Shown here: one piece after another, positions 52,986-62,014 of the stretch
Layout of the letters: every line of letters starts with the position of its first letter
Position numbering within the stretch: the first letter of the stretch is position 1
Assembly (NCBI RefSeq): GCF_900217795.1
Contig: NZ_OBMQ01000012.1
Location: 56,273-120,272 of the forward strand
Length of the DNA: 64,000 nucleotides
Source of the DNA: Ureibacillus xyleni
Lineage (GTDB): Bacteria > Bacillota > Bacilli > Bacillales_A > Planococcaceae
Direction: 5' to 3'
The notes under the pieces: generated by a model
The model's database searches: none
What the model was told of the DNA's origin: nothing
What the model saw: only the letters and a program-made list of their open reading frames with translations
Translations under genes and position numbers: made by a program

Positions 52986-53864
52986 ATGAAATATATTGAT
53001 GATACTGTTGTAATGAAGCGTATGAAGTCTCGGTTACAGATAAATAAGTTTTGGAAAGCGATCTTCTTTATCGCGACAAGCTTAGCTTTATTCGCTTTAG
53101 TCATTCTTTTAGTACGTATTTTGTCACAAGGAACAGGATATCTGAACTGGGATTTTTTCAGTAATTTTGGATCTCGATTTGCCGAAAAAGCAGGAATAAA
53201 AGCAGCATTAATAGGATCGATTTATTTAATGCTTGTTATTGCACCTGTTTCGATGATTTTAGGTGTTGGAACGGCTATTTATTTAGAAGAATATGCAAAG
53301 AAAAATAAGTTTACAGATTTCATTCAAATGAACATTTCAAACTTAGCGGGTGTTCCTTCCATTGTATTTGGATTATTAGGGTTAACAATCTTTGCACGAA
53401 TGTTATTTTTAGGAAAAAGTATTTTAGCTGCAGGATTAACAATGAGTTTGTTAATTTTACCAGTAATCATTGTTGCTGCTCAAGAAGCCATTCGTGCTGT
53501 TCCAAAAGAGCAACGTGAAGCATCATATGGTATGGGGGCGACGAAATGGCAAACGATTACTCGCGTTGTATTACCAGCCGCAATTCCAGGAATCTTAACA
53601 GGTAGTATTTTGGCTTTATCTCGTGCGGTCGGTGAAACTGCTCCACTTGTTGTATTAGGTATCCCGGTAATTTTACAGTTCTTACCTGATAGTTTATTAA
53701 GTGAATTTACGACATTACCATTGCAAATTTACGATTGGGCAAAACGACCGCAAGAGGAATTCCAGTATGTTGCAGCTGCAGGGATTATTGTTTTAATGGC
53801 ACTTCTTGTGATTATGAACTCCATTGCAATTTTTATTCGCAATAAGTTCCAAAAACGATATTAA
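52986..53864 (+). CDS. pstA: Phosphate ABC transporter permease PstA
   Basis: 292 residues, six membrane helices, coupling motif EASYGMGATKWQTITRVVLPAAIPGIL. Three bases separate it from pstC, and the ribosome site (AGAGGAG) lies inside the end of pstC. Confidence 0.95.
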   Translation: MKYIDDTVVMKRMKSRLQINKFWKAIFFIATSLALFALVILLVRILSQGTGYLNWDFFSNFGSRFAEKAGIKAALIGSIYLMLVIAPVSMILGVGTAIYLEEYAKKNKFTDFIQMNISNLAGVPSIVFGLLGLTIFARMLFLGKSILAAGLTMSLLILPVIIVAAQEAIRAVPKEQREASYGMGATKWQTITRVVLPAAIPGILTGSILALSRAVGETAPLVVLGIPVILQFLPDSLLSEFTTLPLQIYDWAKRPQEEFQYVAAAGIIVLMALLVIMNSIAIFIRNKFQKRY

Positions 53865-53877
53865 GGATGTGTGAAAA

Positions 53878-54720
53878 GTGGTAGATCTTATGATAAAAAA
53901 TAGTGATGAAACAAAGGTGAAATCCCCAAAACAAGCTGTTAGTAAATTAAAAAATACGATTGAAAAAAAAACAGTTTTTGGTACGAAAAATTTTAATCTT
54001 TGGTATGGAAGTCACCATGCATTAAAAGATATTCAACTTGATATTAAAGAAAATGATGTAACAGCAATTATCGGCCCTTCTGGATGCGGAAAATCTACGT
54101 ATATAAAAGCATTAAATCGCATGGTAGAACTTGTACCAATTGTAAAAACAAGTGGTGAAATTAATTATCGTGGTCGTAATATTTTCGAATCTTCTTATGA
54201 AGTAGAAGAACTACGCACTAAAGTAGGAATGGTGTTCCAAAAACCGAATCCATTTCCTAAATCAATTTATGATAATATCGCTTATGGTCCACGAATTCAC
54301 GGAATTAAGAATAAAAAAATTCTTGATGAGATTGTTGAGAAATCTTTGCGTGGAGCAGCAATTTGGGATGAAGTAAAGGACCGTTTAAATCAAAATGCTT
54401 ATGGGTTATCCGGAGGTCAGCAGCAACGTATTTGTATCGCTCGATGCCTTGCCATTGAACCAGATGTTATTTTAATGGATGAACCAACATCTGCTCTTGA
54501 TCCAATTTCTACATTGAAAGTGGAGGAGCTAGTGCAAGAACTAAAAGATAATTATTCGATTATTATTGTGACTCATAACATGCAACAAGCAGCTCGTATA
54601 TCTGACAAAACAGCCTTCTTCTTAAATGGAGAGGTAGTAGAATTCGATTATACAGATAAAATTTTCTCGACCCCTCGTGACGGACGTACAGAAGATTATA
54701 TTTCAGGCCGTTTCGGTTAA
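53878..54720 (+). CDS. pstB: Phosphate ABC transporter ATP-binding protein PstB
   Basis: 280 residues from a GTG start. Walker [10 protein letters not shown], signature LSGGQQQR, Walker B VILMDEP, H switch THNMQQ. The N-terminal 20-25 residues are polar and extend beyond the core domain, so the true start could be the ATG four codons later. There is only one PstB here, unlike the two (PstBA, PstBB) in B. subtilis. Confidence 0.95.
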   Translation: MVDLMIKNSDETKVKSPKQAVSKLKNTIEKKTVFGTKNFNLWYGSHHALKDIQLDIKENDVTAIIGPSGCGKSTYIKALNRMVELVPIVKTSGEINYRGRNIFESSYEVEELRTKVGMVFQKPNPFPKSIYDNIAYGPRIHGIKNKKILDEIVEKSLRGAAIWDEVKDRLNQNAYGLSGGQQQRICIARCLAIEPDVILMDEPTSALDPISTLKVEELVQELKDNYSIIIVTHNMQQAARISDKTAFFLNGEVVEFDYTDKIFSTPRDGRTEDYISGRFG

Positions 54721-54738
54721 TAAGGAGAGAAAAGAGAA

Positions 54739-55401
54739 ATGAGTAGTGTTCGTGGACGATATGATCATGAAATGAATGAAGTACAACAAGATTTATTACA
54801 TCTATGTGATCGTAGTATTTTAACATTAGAAGCTTCATTTACTGCATTTATTGAAAAAGATTTAATCAAAGCACAAGAGGTAATTGATAAAGATGTTAAA
54901 ATTAATCGCTTAGAAGAAGCTATTAACGATCGTGTTATTAAATTATTAACGAGACAACAACCAGTAGCAACTGATTTAAGAAGATTAATTGTATTATTAA
55001 AAGCTGCTAGTGATATGGAACGAATTGGTGATTATGCAGTAAATATTGCGAAAGAAACATTGCACATCGGGAAAACTCGCTTTATTACTTCGGTGGAGCT
55101 CATTGAAGATATGTACTTCAAAACAACTCTAATGTTACGTCAAATTGTCGAAGCATTTGTTGAAGAAAATACCGCTAAGGCAAAAGAAGTGGCCGAATTG
55201 GATGACCAAATTGACGAAATGTATGGTAATATGATTAAACATTTAATGAGATTAAGTGCAGTAGCTCCAGAAAGCGTATCACAAATTACGTATTTATCTT
55301 TTATTTGTCGCTATATTGAACGCTGTGCTGACCATGCAACAAATATTGCAGAACATCTTTTATATTTGAAAAAAGGTCAGCATATTGATTTAAACAATTA
55401 A
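54739..55401 (+). CDS. phoU: Phosphate signalling protein PhoU
   Basis: 220 residues, two related three-helix bundles; the metal-binding motifs ERIGDYAVNIAK and ERCADHATNIAEH are both present. It links PstSCAB activity to the PhoR sensor kinase and limits uptake. It is the last gene of the pst operon. Confidence 0.94.
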   Translation: MSSVRGRYDHEMNEVQQDLLHLCDRSILTLEASFTAFIEKDLIKAQEVIDKDVKINRLEEAINDRVIKLLTRQQPVATDLRRLIVLLKAASDMERIGDYAVNIAKETLHIGKTRFITSVELIEDMYFKTTLMLRQIVEAFVEENTAKAKEVAELDDQIDEMYGNMIKHLMRLSAVAPESVSQITYLSFICRYIERCADHATNIAEHLLYLKKGQHIDLNN

Positions 55402-55469
55402 ATTTTTTTGCAATTTTATTTGAATAGTTTAAAAATTTATAATAAACTATTTATAGATAAATAATGAGC

Positions 55470-55722
55470 AATGATGAAAAATAGTAGTATTATGGATTGC
55501 TTTAGAGAGCTAGCGGTTGGTGAAAGCTAGTGCACGTCATAATATGAATGGGCTTTCTAGCTCCTAGTATTGAACTTTTTAGTAGGTACTAGCGCATGAC
55601 TTGCGTTACAACAGTTGAGTGGACTATATGCATTTCAAAATTAGTATATAGTCAATAAAGGTGGCACCACGGCTCTTTCCGTCCTTTTTTGTGATGGAAG
55701 GGCCTTTTTATGCTGATTAAAA
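55470..55722 (+). promoter_or_regulatory. Tryptophan T-box leader of trpE
   Basis: Stem I elements AGTA and GAA-TGG-GC are present; the specifier triplet TGG (Trp) is at 55549-55551. AGAGAGC...GGTTGGTGAAAGCTAG forms the distal stem I, and the T-box AAAGGTGGCACCACGG is at 55658-55672. The terminator stem GGCTCTTTCC/GGAAGGGCC with Ts ends at about 55719. Uncharged tRNA-Trp should allow readthrough. This explains the 368-bp gap after phoU. Confidence 0.92.
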
Positions 55723-55769
55723 GGTCAGCATGTGCATAGATGAGTAGAGTAGAGAAGGAGAGAGATGAG

Positions 55770-57158
55770 ATGGTAGTTAAAGTTAAGCAGTACGTCATTC
55801 ACGAAGTACAAGGGGATATGATGACGCCAATTTCCATTTTCACTAGCTTAAAAGGGAAACAAAAGGTGTTATTCGAATCCTCTGCAAAACATGAAGAGAG
55901 TGGTAGATATTCATTTATTGCTGTAAACCCTATTGCTGAATTAAAAGGGGGCAATAAGGAATATACATCTCAATTTGCAAACGAAAATCCACAAACGGAA
56001 AAAGGGTCAGTTTTACAAAAGTTAAGAGAAATGATGCCAATTCAAAATGTACACTATCCTTTTTCTTTTTTTGGTGGCGCGATTGGTTATTTTGGTTATG
56101 ATACTGCTTTCTACAACGAAAATATTGGTGAAGCGTTAAAAGATGAATTAACAATGCCAGACGTTCATGTGTTCTTTTATGATACGTTTATAGTGTTTGA
56201 TCACTTATTACAAAAGATAGCAATCGTGGCTATTGATTTATTCAATAATGGTCGAACTGAAGAAGAGATGCGTAGTACTGTGCAGCAAATTGAAAAAGAG
56301 CTCACTCAAAGCATCCCTTTTACTGAAGAGTCAATAACAGCAATTGAATTTCAGCCAACAATCGATAGACATCAGTTTATCGAAATGGTAGAAAAGGCAA
56401 AAGAGCATATTGAAAAAGGTGACATCTTTCAAGTAGTATTGTCTCAACGATTTAAAGCTGGCTTTAATGGAAATCCATTTAGTTTATATCGAAAATTGAG
56501 AACGTCCAATCCATCACCCTATATGTTTTATCTAGAGTTTGGTGACTATACGATTCTAGGGACTTCACCGGAAAGTTTAGTGAAGGTTCATGATCGAAAG
56601 GTTACGACAAATCCAATCGCTGGAACAAAACCTCGAGGAAAAACAAAAGAAGAAGATATCCAAATTGAACAAATGCTATTAAATGACGAAAAAGAAATAG
56701 CAGAACATCGGATGCTAGTTGATTTAGGGCGTAATGATATCGGTCGAGTTAGTAAAATTGGGTCTGTTCAAGTAAGTAAATATATGACAATTGAACGCTA
56801 TAAACATGTAATGCATATTGTCTCAGAAGTTACGGGTGAGTTGCATGATGATGTTCACGTATTAGATGTTTTAACATCATGTTTACCTGCAGGAACTGTA
56901 TCGGGTGCACCGAAAATTCGAGCAATGCAAATCATTAATTATTTAGAGCAAACCAAACGTGGTGTTTACGCGGGAGCAATCGGGTATATTTCAATGAATG
57001 GAAATATGGACTTAGCACTCGCAATTCGAACAATGATTGTAAAAGATCAACAAGCATATGTTCAGGCAGGAGCTGGCGTAGTTTATGATTCCGTTGCACA
57101 ATCCGAATACGAAGAAACGTTAAATAAAGCAAAAGCTCTTTTGGAGGTGCAACGATGA
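55770..57158 (+). CDS. trpE: Anthranilate synthase component I TrpE
   Basis: 462 residues from the ATG after AAGGAG; an in-frame ATG at 55740 precedes that site and is less likely. The chorismate-binding domain shows NPIAGTKPRG, where alanine rather than lysine after PI favours anthranilate over aminodeoxychorismate synthase. The N-terminal VLFESS may form the Trp feedback site. The Trp T-box supports TrpE. It overlaps trpG by 4 bp (ATGA). Confidence 0.87.
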   Translation: MVVKVKQYVIHEVQGDMMTPISIFTSLKGKQKVLFESSAKHEESGRYSFIAVNPIAELKGGNKEYTSQFANENPQTEKGSVLQKLREMMPIQNVHYPFSFFGGAIGYFGYDTAFYNENIGEALKDELTMPDVHVFFYDTFIVFDHLLQKIAIVAIDLFNNGRTEEEMRSTVQQIEKELTQSIPFTEESITAIEFQPTIDRHQFIEMVEKAKEHIEKGDIFQVVLSQRFKAGFNGNPFSLYRKLRTSNPSPYMFYLEFGDYTILGTSPESLVKVHDRKVTTNPIAGTKPRGKTKEEDIQIEQMLLNDEKEIAEHRMLVDLGRNDIGRVSKIGSVQVSKYMTIERYKHVMHIVSEVTGELHDDVHVLDVLTSCLPAGTVSGAPKIRAMQIINYLEQTKRGVYAGAIGYISMNGNMDLALAIRTMIVKDQQAYVQAGAGVVYDSVAQSEYEETLNKAKALLEVQR

Positions 57159-57724
57159 TTTTATTAATCGATAATTATGATTCATTTACGTATAACTTAT
57201 ATCAACAAATTGCTGGATTAGGTAAAGAAGTAAAGGTTGTTCGAAACGATGCATTATCCATAGAAGATATTCGCAATCTGCATCCAGAAGCAATCGTCTT
57301 ATCGCCGGGACCTGGAACTCCAAGTGAAGCAGGAATTACAGTTGAAGTTGTAAAGGAATTATATAAGGAATATCCTATTTTAGGAATTTGTTTAGGACAT
57401 CAATCCATTGGAGAAGCCTTTGGAGGTTTAATTATTCGTGCTAGAAATATTATGCACGGTAAGCTATCGACTTTAAATTACGAGCAAAAAGGAATATTTG
57501 AACATATCGATGGCGAGTTAGAAGTAATGCGCTATCATTCTCTTGTTATTGAGCCTTCCACAATCCACGAAGATTTTGAAATATTAGCCACTTCATCGGA
57601 TGACGGGGAAATTATGGCAATTCAACATAAACAATACCCTGTTTTTGGTTTACAGTTCCACCCAGAATCAATTGGTACTGAAACAGGGACGAAAATGGTT
57701 GAAGCTTTTTTAGAAAAAGTATAA
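57155..57724 (+). CDS. trpG: Glutamine amidotransferase TrpG/PabA
   Basis: 189 residues. The class-I glutaminase triad is visible: Cys in GICLGHQ, and His-x-Glu in FHPES. LSPGPGTPSEAG is the oxyanion region. It supplies ammonia to TrpE and in Bacillus usually also to PabB. No other trp genes follow. Confidence 0.92.
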   Translation: MILLIDNYDSFTYNLYQQIAGLGKEVKVVRNDALSIEDIRNLHPEAIVLSPGPGTPSEAGITVEVVKELYKEYPILGICLGHQSIGEAFGGLIIRARNIMHGKLSTLNYEQKGIFEHIDGELEVMRYHSLVIEPSTIHEDFEILATSSDDGEIMAIQHKQYPVFGLQFHPESIGTETGTKMVEAFLEKV

Positions 57725-57733
57725 TATGACCAC

Positions 57734-57777
57734 AAGGGGAGCGTCTTAAAAATATTTTTAAGATGTTCCTTTTTTTG
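57734..57777 (+). terminator. Terminator of trpEG
   Basis: AGGGGAGCGTCTTAAAAAT pairs with ATTTTTAAGATGTTCCTTT, with seven Ts. Confidence 0.88.
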
Positions 57778-57835
57778 CGTCCTAACATGAAAAATATCCG
57801 TCTATAAGTTGAAATCTAATGAGAGGAGGTATGTT

Positions 57836-58357
57836 GTGCGACAATCAATCGAACAAATCGTCGAGACATATAGTGATTACTTACTCCGAGTTGCATATAT
57901 CTATGTGAAAGATAGACGGTATGCAGAAGAAATTGTACAAGATGTTTTTATGAATTTTTATAAAAAACGAGATCAGTTTCGTGAGCATTCAAGTGTAAAA
58001 ACATATTTAACAAAAATGACAGTGAATCGTAGTTATGATTATTTGCGGAGTTGGAAAAGTAAAAAAGAAGTGCTTTTTGAAAGAGTGGGTATCAAAGGAA
58101 CATCAAAAAACTCCGAAAATCTCCTTTTGGAATTGGAAGAAAGAATGGAAATTACAAAAGCTGTTTTGAAGTTGAAGGTAAAATATCGCGAAGTCATTTT
58201 ACTATACTATTATGCAGATTATTCAATAGAGGAAATTGCAGGGCTACTCAATGCGCCAAAATCTACAATAAAGTCTCGTATTCAAAGGGCAAGAAATATG
58301 TTGAAAGACATTTTACAACAAAGTGATTTGGAGGTGTTATTAAATGGAAATGAATGA
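57836..58357 (+). CDS. ECF RNA polymerase sigma factor (second pair)
   Basis: 173 residues from the GTG seven bases after AGAGGAGG. Region 2 (VAYIYVKDRRYAEEIVQDVFMNFY, TVNRSYDYLRSW) and region 4 (LKVKYREVILLYYYADYSIEEIAGLLNAPKSTIKSRIQRARNML) are close to those of the sigma factor at 47049, so the two are paralogues. CGTCTA lies at 57799-57804 with a poor -35 (TGCGTC) 17 bp upstream. It overlaps its partner by 14 bp. Confidence 0.92.
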   Translation: MRQSIEQIVETYSDYLLRVAYIYVKDRRYAEEIVQDVFMNFYKKRDQFREHSSVKTYLTKMTVNRSYDYLRSWKSKKEVLFERVGIKGTSKNSENLLLELEERMEITKAVLKLKVKYREVILLYYYADYSIEEIAGLLNAPKSTIKSRIQRARNMLKDILQQSDLEVLLNGNE

Positions 58358-59195
58358 CTTTAAAGAAAAGTGGAAAAAGGAACTTGATTCAAACTTTCAA
58401 TTTTCGCAAGAAGAAAAATCTCAAATATTAAAAAACGTCATGACAGGGCAAAAACAAAATAATAAAATACATAATCGAAACTGGGCGTATCCCTTTGTTT
58501 TAGGTGGCTTTGCGATTATTGGGGCATTTCTTTTATTGGTTACAATTTATAATCATCGTTCCTATTCAGACATGACAACAGTAGCTGATTCGGTACAACT
58601 AACGAATGTGGCATTTTCACCAACATTATTCTGGTTTTTAATTATTTACGGTTTAACGGGTTTTGCAATCACGGCACTAATATTTACTATATTAAATACA
58701 ACTCGTTGGAGAAATTTGAAAAAATACGCACAAATAAAATTTTTACCCTGGTTCATATTTACCTATATCCTTATATCAGTTCCTACTTATTTAATAGTAG
58801 ATATCCTTCAAATTCTATTTTTAAAGCTATGGGTTGTCCTAATTATTACGGCACTGAATTGTATTTATTTATTATGGTGTATTAGACATCGAAAACAAGC
58901 AGCGTGTCCTCACTGTGGAAATCGCTTTACAAGCAAAAAAATCTTTTCAATGTCTTGGAATTCTTATCGTACAAAATGTGAATATTGCAATGAGAGAATT
59001 TACCATAGTACTGCTGCTAAAAAGAGCAATTCTGCTATGATTACGGTTCCGTTATTAACCTTCTTTACATTATCATTCTTTCAAATCCCGTTTCCTTTTA
59101 TTATGTTATCGTTCCTTGTGATTAGTTTTCTATTTAATTTATACATTACTAAATTTACAATATCTTATTCAAAAGAAGATGAACCACTTTGGTAA
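58344..59195 (+). CDS. Probable anti-sigma factor fused to a CXXC-20-CXXC membrane module
   Basis: 283 residues. The first 45 residues are cytoplasmic, Lys/Glu-rich and resemble the N-terminal anti-sigma segment (EMNDFKEKWKKELDSNFQ, QILKNVM). Helices follow at about 48-68, 90-115, 130-150 and 155-175, then a zinc-ribbon-like CPHC-N20-CEYC (about 193-220) and two helices at the C-terminus. The exact 20-residue spacing is that of the cxxc_20_cxxc family. It starts within the sigma gene, eight bases after GGAGGTG. A zinc- or thiol-responsive anti-sigma is inferred. Confidence 0.72.
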   Translation: MEMNDFKEKWKKELDSNFQFSQEEKSQILKNVMTGQKQNNKIHNRNWAYPFVLGGFAIIGAFLLLVTIYNHRSYSDMTTVADSVQLTNVAFSPTLFWFLIIYGLTGFAITALIFTILNTTRWRNLKKYAQIKFLPWFIFTYILISVPTYLIVDILQILFLKLWVVLIITALNCIYLLWCIRHRKQAACPHCGNRFTSKKIFSMSWNSYRTKCEYCNERIYHSTAAKKSNSAMITVPLLTFFTLSFFQIPFPFIMLSFLVISFLFNLYITKFTISYSKEDEPLW

Positions 59196-59236
59196 AAAAA
59201 GGCTAACCCAAAACGAAATTTGTTTTGAGTTAGCCC
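59194..59236. terminator. Bidirectional terminator
   Basis: GGCTAACCCAAAAC/GTTTTGAGTTAGCC stem; seven Ts on the minus strand, serving the peroxidase gene and the convergent anti-sigma gene. Confidence 0.9.
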
Positions 59237-59239
59237 ATT

Positions 59240-59710
59240 TTATAAGTACTGAACTATTTCATTTTCGAATTTTGAAGGTTTATCTGTTGGTGCAAAGCGT
59301 TTCACCACATTACCTTGACGATCAATTAGAAATTTTGTAAAGTTCCATTTTACATTTTTCCCTAATATACCTTTAGTTTGCTCTGTTAAATATTTGAACA
59401 ATGGGTGTGCATCTTCTCCGTTTACTTTTACAAGTTCGTGCATTGGGAATGTCACACCATAAGTTAGACGACACGCTTCCGCAGCATCTGTAGCATTTGG
59501 TAGCTCTTGTTTAAACTGATTAGATGGGAAGCCAAGTATTTCAAAGCCTTGATCTTTATATTTTTTATATAATTCCTCTAAGTCCTCGAATTGACCTGTT
59601 AAGCCACACTTTGTTGCCGTGTTCACAACTAATAACACTTTGCCTTTGTATTGTTCTAAAGAATAAGGTTCACCATTTTCAGTTTTTACTTCAAATTCGT
59701 AGATGTTCAT
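59240..59710 (-). CDS. Glutathione peroxidase-like thiol peroxidase (BsaA type)
   Basis: 156 residues. The peroxidatic cysteine is in NTATKCGLTGQ, the glutamine in FPSNQF, and WNFTKF completes the catalytic tetrad. Bacilli lack glutathione, so thioredoxin or bacillithiol is the likely electron donor. It follows the MFS gene with two bases between stop and start. Confidence 0.92.
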   Translation of the reverse strand: MNIYEFEVKTENGEPYSLEQYKGKVLLVVNTATKCGLTGQFEDLEELYKKYKDQGFEILGFPSNQFKQELPNATDAAEACRLTYGVTFPMHELVKVNGEDAHPLFKYLTEQTKGILGKNVKWNFTKFLIDRQGNVVKRFAPTDKPSKFENEIVQYL

Positions 59711-59712
59711 TA

Positions 59713-60945
59713 TTATCCCTCTTTTATATTTAGTATAGAAGTTGGGCTTTCAAAGTTTTTAGTTTTTCTACTCATTACTAAAAGTATAAGCGACAATGTA
59801 AAAGAAGTAATCAAAAAAGCACTAATAAATGCAATAACCCCATTCCAGCCCCAGCTTACCCAGAAGATTCCTCCTGTTGTACCACCGACACTTGAGCCAA
59901 AATAATAACCAAATAAGTAGAGAGAAGAGGCTTGTGCTTTATCTTTTTTCGCTCGGAAACTAACCCAACCACTGGCAATAGAATGTGCACCAAAAAATCC
60001 AAATGTAAATAAAACTATCCCGATAATTTTCACAAACAAGCTTACAGGTAATGTTAGTAAGGCACCAGACAACATTAATAATATGCCAATCATTAATACC
60101 TTTTGTCTTCCGAATTTATCAGATAAACTTCCAAACCAAGCTGAGCTAAAAGTTCCGACTAAATAAACGACGAAGATCCAACCAACAACTCCTGCACTTA
60201 AATTATATGGAGGGCCGATTAATTTATAGCCGATATAATTATATAATGTAACGAATCCACCCATTAAAGTAAAAGCAATACCAAATAAACAAATTAACCC
60301 CGGATCTTTGAGATGATAAAATAATGATTTTGTTAATGCTTTAAATTTTAGAGGTCTTGGTGTAAAATGCTTTGATGCTGGTAATGCCCACACAAAATAA
60401 GCACTAACTAGTAAACTCAAAAGACCTAAAACAATCATACCAATTTGCCAGCTAAATAGGTCGGTCATTGTCCCCATGATCACTCGACCAGCAAGACCTC
60501 CAACAGAATTCCCACTAATATAAAGACCCATGGCAGTTCCTAAACTAGAAGGTTCAACTTCTTCTCCTAAATAGGCCATCGCAATTGCTGGAACTCCTGC
60601 AAACACAAAACCTTGAAGTATCCGTAATAATAAGAGCACCTCAAAAGTTGGTGAAAACGCAAGGGCAATCGTTAAAATTGCTGCAGCAAAAATTGAAAAC
60701 GTCATTAATCGTTTTCGTCCTAATGCTTCAGAAAAAGATCCGAACAAAATTAAACTGATGGATAAGACAGCCGTTGATAATGAAAGGGATAAACTAGCGA
60801 CCGCTGGAGAAACATGAAATTCCTCTGAAAATTGTGGTAGTAATGGTTGTGTTAAATATAAGTTTGCAAAAATAATAAATCCCGCTGCAAACAGTGCTAG
60901 ATTTGCTAATGTAAACTGTTTTGTTCCCTTTTGTAAATAATTCAT
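59713..60945 (-). CDS. MFS transporter, DHA1/YnfM-like
   Basis: 410 residues, twelve membrane helices. GSFSEALGRKRLM between helices 2 and 3 and GSLSDKFGRQKVL between 8 and 9 are the MFS loop motifs. YLFGYYFGSSVGGTTGG is typical of YnfM-type exporters. It is transcribed away from a LysR regulator whose palindrome lies between them. The ribosome site is AAAGAGGCG. Confidence 0.9.
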   Translation of the reverse strand: MNYLQKGTKQFTLANLALFAAGFIIFANLYLTQPLLPQFSEEFHVSPAVASLSLSLSTAVLSISLILFGSFSEALGRKRLMTFSIFAAAILTIALAFSPTFEVLLLLRILQGFVFAGVPAIAMAYLGEEVEPSSLGTAMGLYISGNSVGGLAGRVIMGTMTDLFSWQIGMIVLGLLSLLVSAYFVWALPASKHFTPRPLKFKALTKSLFYHLKDPGLICLFGIAFTLMGGFVTLYNYIGYKLIGPPYNLSAGVVGWIFVVYLVGTFSSAWFGSLSDKFGRQKVLMIGILLMLSGALLTLPVSLFVKIIGIVLFTFGFFGAHSIASGWVSFRAKKDKAQASSLYLFGYYFGSSVGGTTGGIFWVSWGWNGVIAFISAFLITSFTLSLILLVMSRKTKNFESPTSILNIKEG

Positions 60946-61003
60946 GGGGATCGCCTCTTTTTATTTATGACATTTTTTTGAACTTTATCAGTAATTTCAT
61001 TAT

Positions 61004-61034
61004 AATGAATGGTGTTCTATAATAGAAATTCATT
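61004..61034. promoter_or_regulatory. LysR-type operator between the MFS and LysR genes
   Basis: A nested dyad: AATGAAT (61004-61010) pairs with ATTCATT (61028-61034), and the centre TTCTATAATAGAA (61015-61027) is a perfect 13-bp palindrome of T-N11-A type. It is well placed to control both divergent genes. Confidence 0.75.
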
Positions 61035-61079
61035 GTTTTTATCTGTCTTATAAATAAAAGTTATAAAAAGGGGTCTGTT

Positions 61080-61970
61080 ATGGAGTTCAATTCACTCTAC
61101 TACTTTACCAAAGTTGCAAAATACGAAAATATGTCCAGGGCTGCGGAGGAATTGCATATTTCACAACCGGCATTGAGTAAATCCATTTCTGTGTTAGAAA
61201 CTAGTGTTGGGGTGGAATTATTTGATCGTAATGGACGCTCGATTAAATTAAATCGATATGGAAAATTTTTTTTAGAACGTGTTGAGAATATTTTAAAAGA
61301 ATATGATCGAGCAAAAGAAGATTTAGCGAATCTTGTTTCACCTGGACAAGGGGAGGTATCGATTGGTTTTATGCATACGCTCGGACTTGAAGTTATTCCT
61401 TCTTTAATGATGGATGTGAAGAAGGTTTATCCAAACATGAAATTTCAACTTACTCAAAGCAATTCTAGTGCCATCATGAAAAAACTAGAATTAGGAGAAC
61501 TCGACTTATGTTTAATATCTTCTATTGATAAAAATAGTGAAGTTGTTTGGGAAAAATTGTGGGAAGAAGAATTATTTCTAATTATTTCAAAGTCCCATCC
61601 ATTAGCGACAAAAAAACAAGTGAAAATAAAAGATTTCGCACAGGACCCTTTTATTTCAATAAAAAAAGGAAACTCCCTACGTCGGACGGTTGACGATTTA
61701 TTTAAAAGGGAAGGGTTTCAGCTAAACATTGCTTTTGAAGGGGAAGAAATACATACAGTTGCTGGTTTAGTCGAAAGTGGATTAGGCGTGTCATTAATTC
61801 CACATATAAAGGGGCTTGAGCAGTATAAGCTTCATATTATAAAAGTAGATCTAGATAATTGTAAAAGAGAAATTGGTTTAGCTTATATGAAAAATCGATT
61901 TAAAAGTTCAGCTACGGAGCAGTTTACGATGTTTATCCGAGATTACTTTAAAAATAATGGTAATGTTTAA
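61080..61970 (+). CDS. LysR-family transcriptional regulator
   Basis: 296 residues. The N-terminal winged HTH is SLYYFTKVAKYENMSRAAEELHISQPALSKSISVLE. The effector domain starts near residue 90 (EVSIGFMHTLGLEVIP). It is divergent from the MFS exporter with a 31-bp dyad between them, so it probably controls that exporter and its own gene. The effector is unknown. Confidence 0.93.
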   Translation: MEFNSLYYFTKVAKYENMSRAAEELHISQPALSKSISVLETSVGVELFDRNGRSIKLNRYGKFFLERVENILKEYDRAKEDLANLVSPGQGEVSIGFMHTLGLEVIPSLMMDVKKVYPNMKFQLTQSNSSAIMKKLELGELDLCLISSIDKNSEVVWEKLWEEELFLIISKSHPLATKKQVKIKDFAQDPFISIKKGNSLRRTVDDLFKREGFQLNIAFEGEEIHTVAGLVESGLGVSLIPHIKGLEQYKLHIIKVDLDNCKREIGLAYMKNRFKSSATEQFTMFIRDYFKNNGNV

Positions 61971-61977
61971 TAAATTA

Positions 61978-62014
61978 AAAACGCAAGGATACTGTAAAAA
62001 GCATTCTTGCGTCA
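61978..62014. terminator. Terminator after the LysR gene
   Basis: ACGCAAGGAT pairs with ATTCTTGCGT (one G-T). The T run is short; it overlaps the stop of the opposing gene. Confidence 0.6.
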
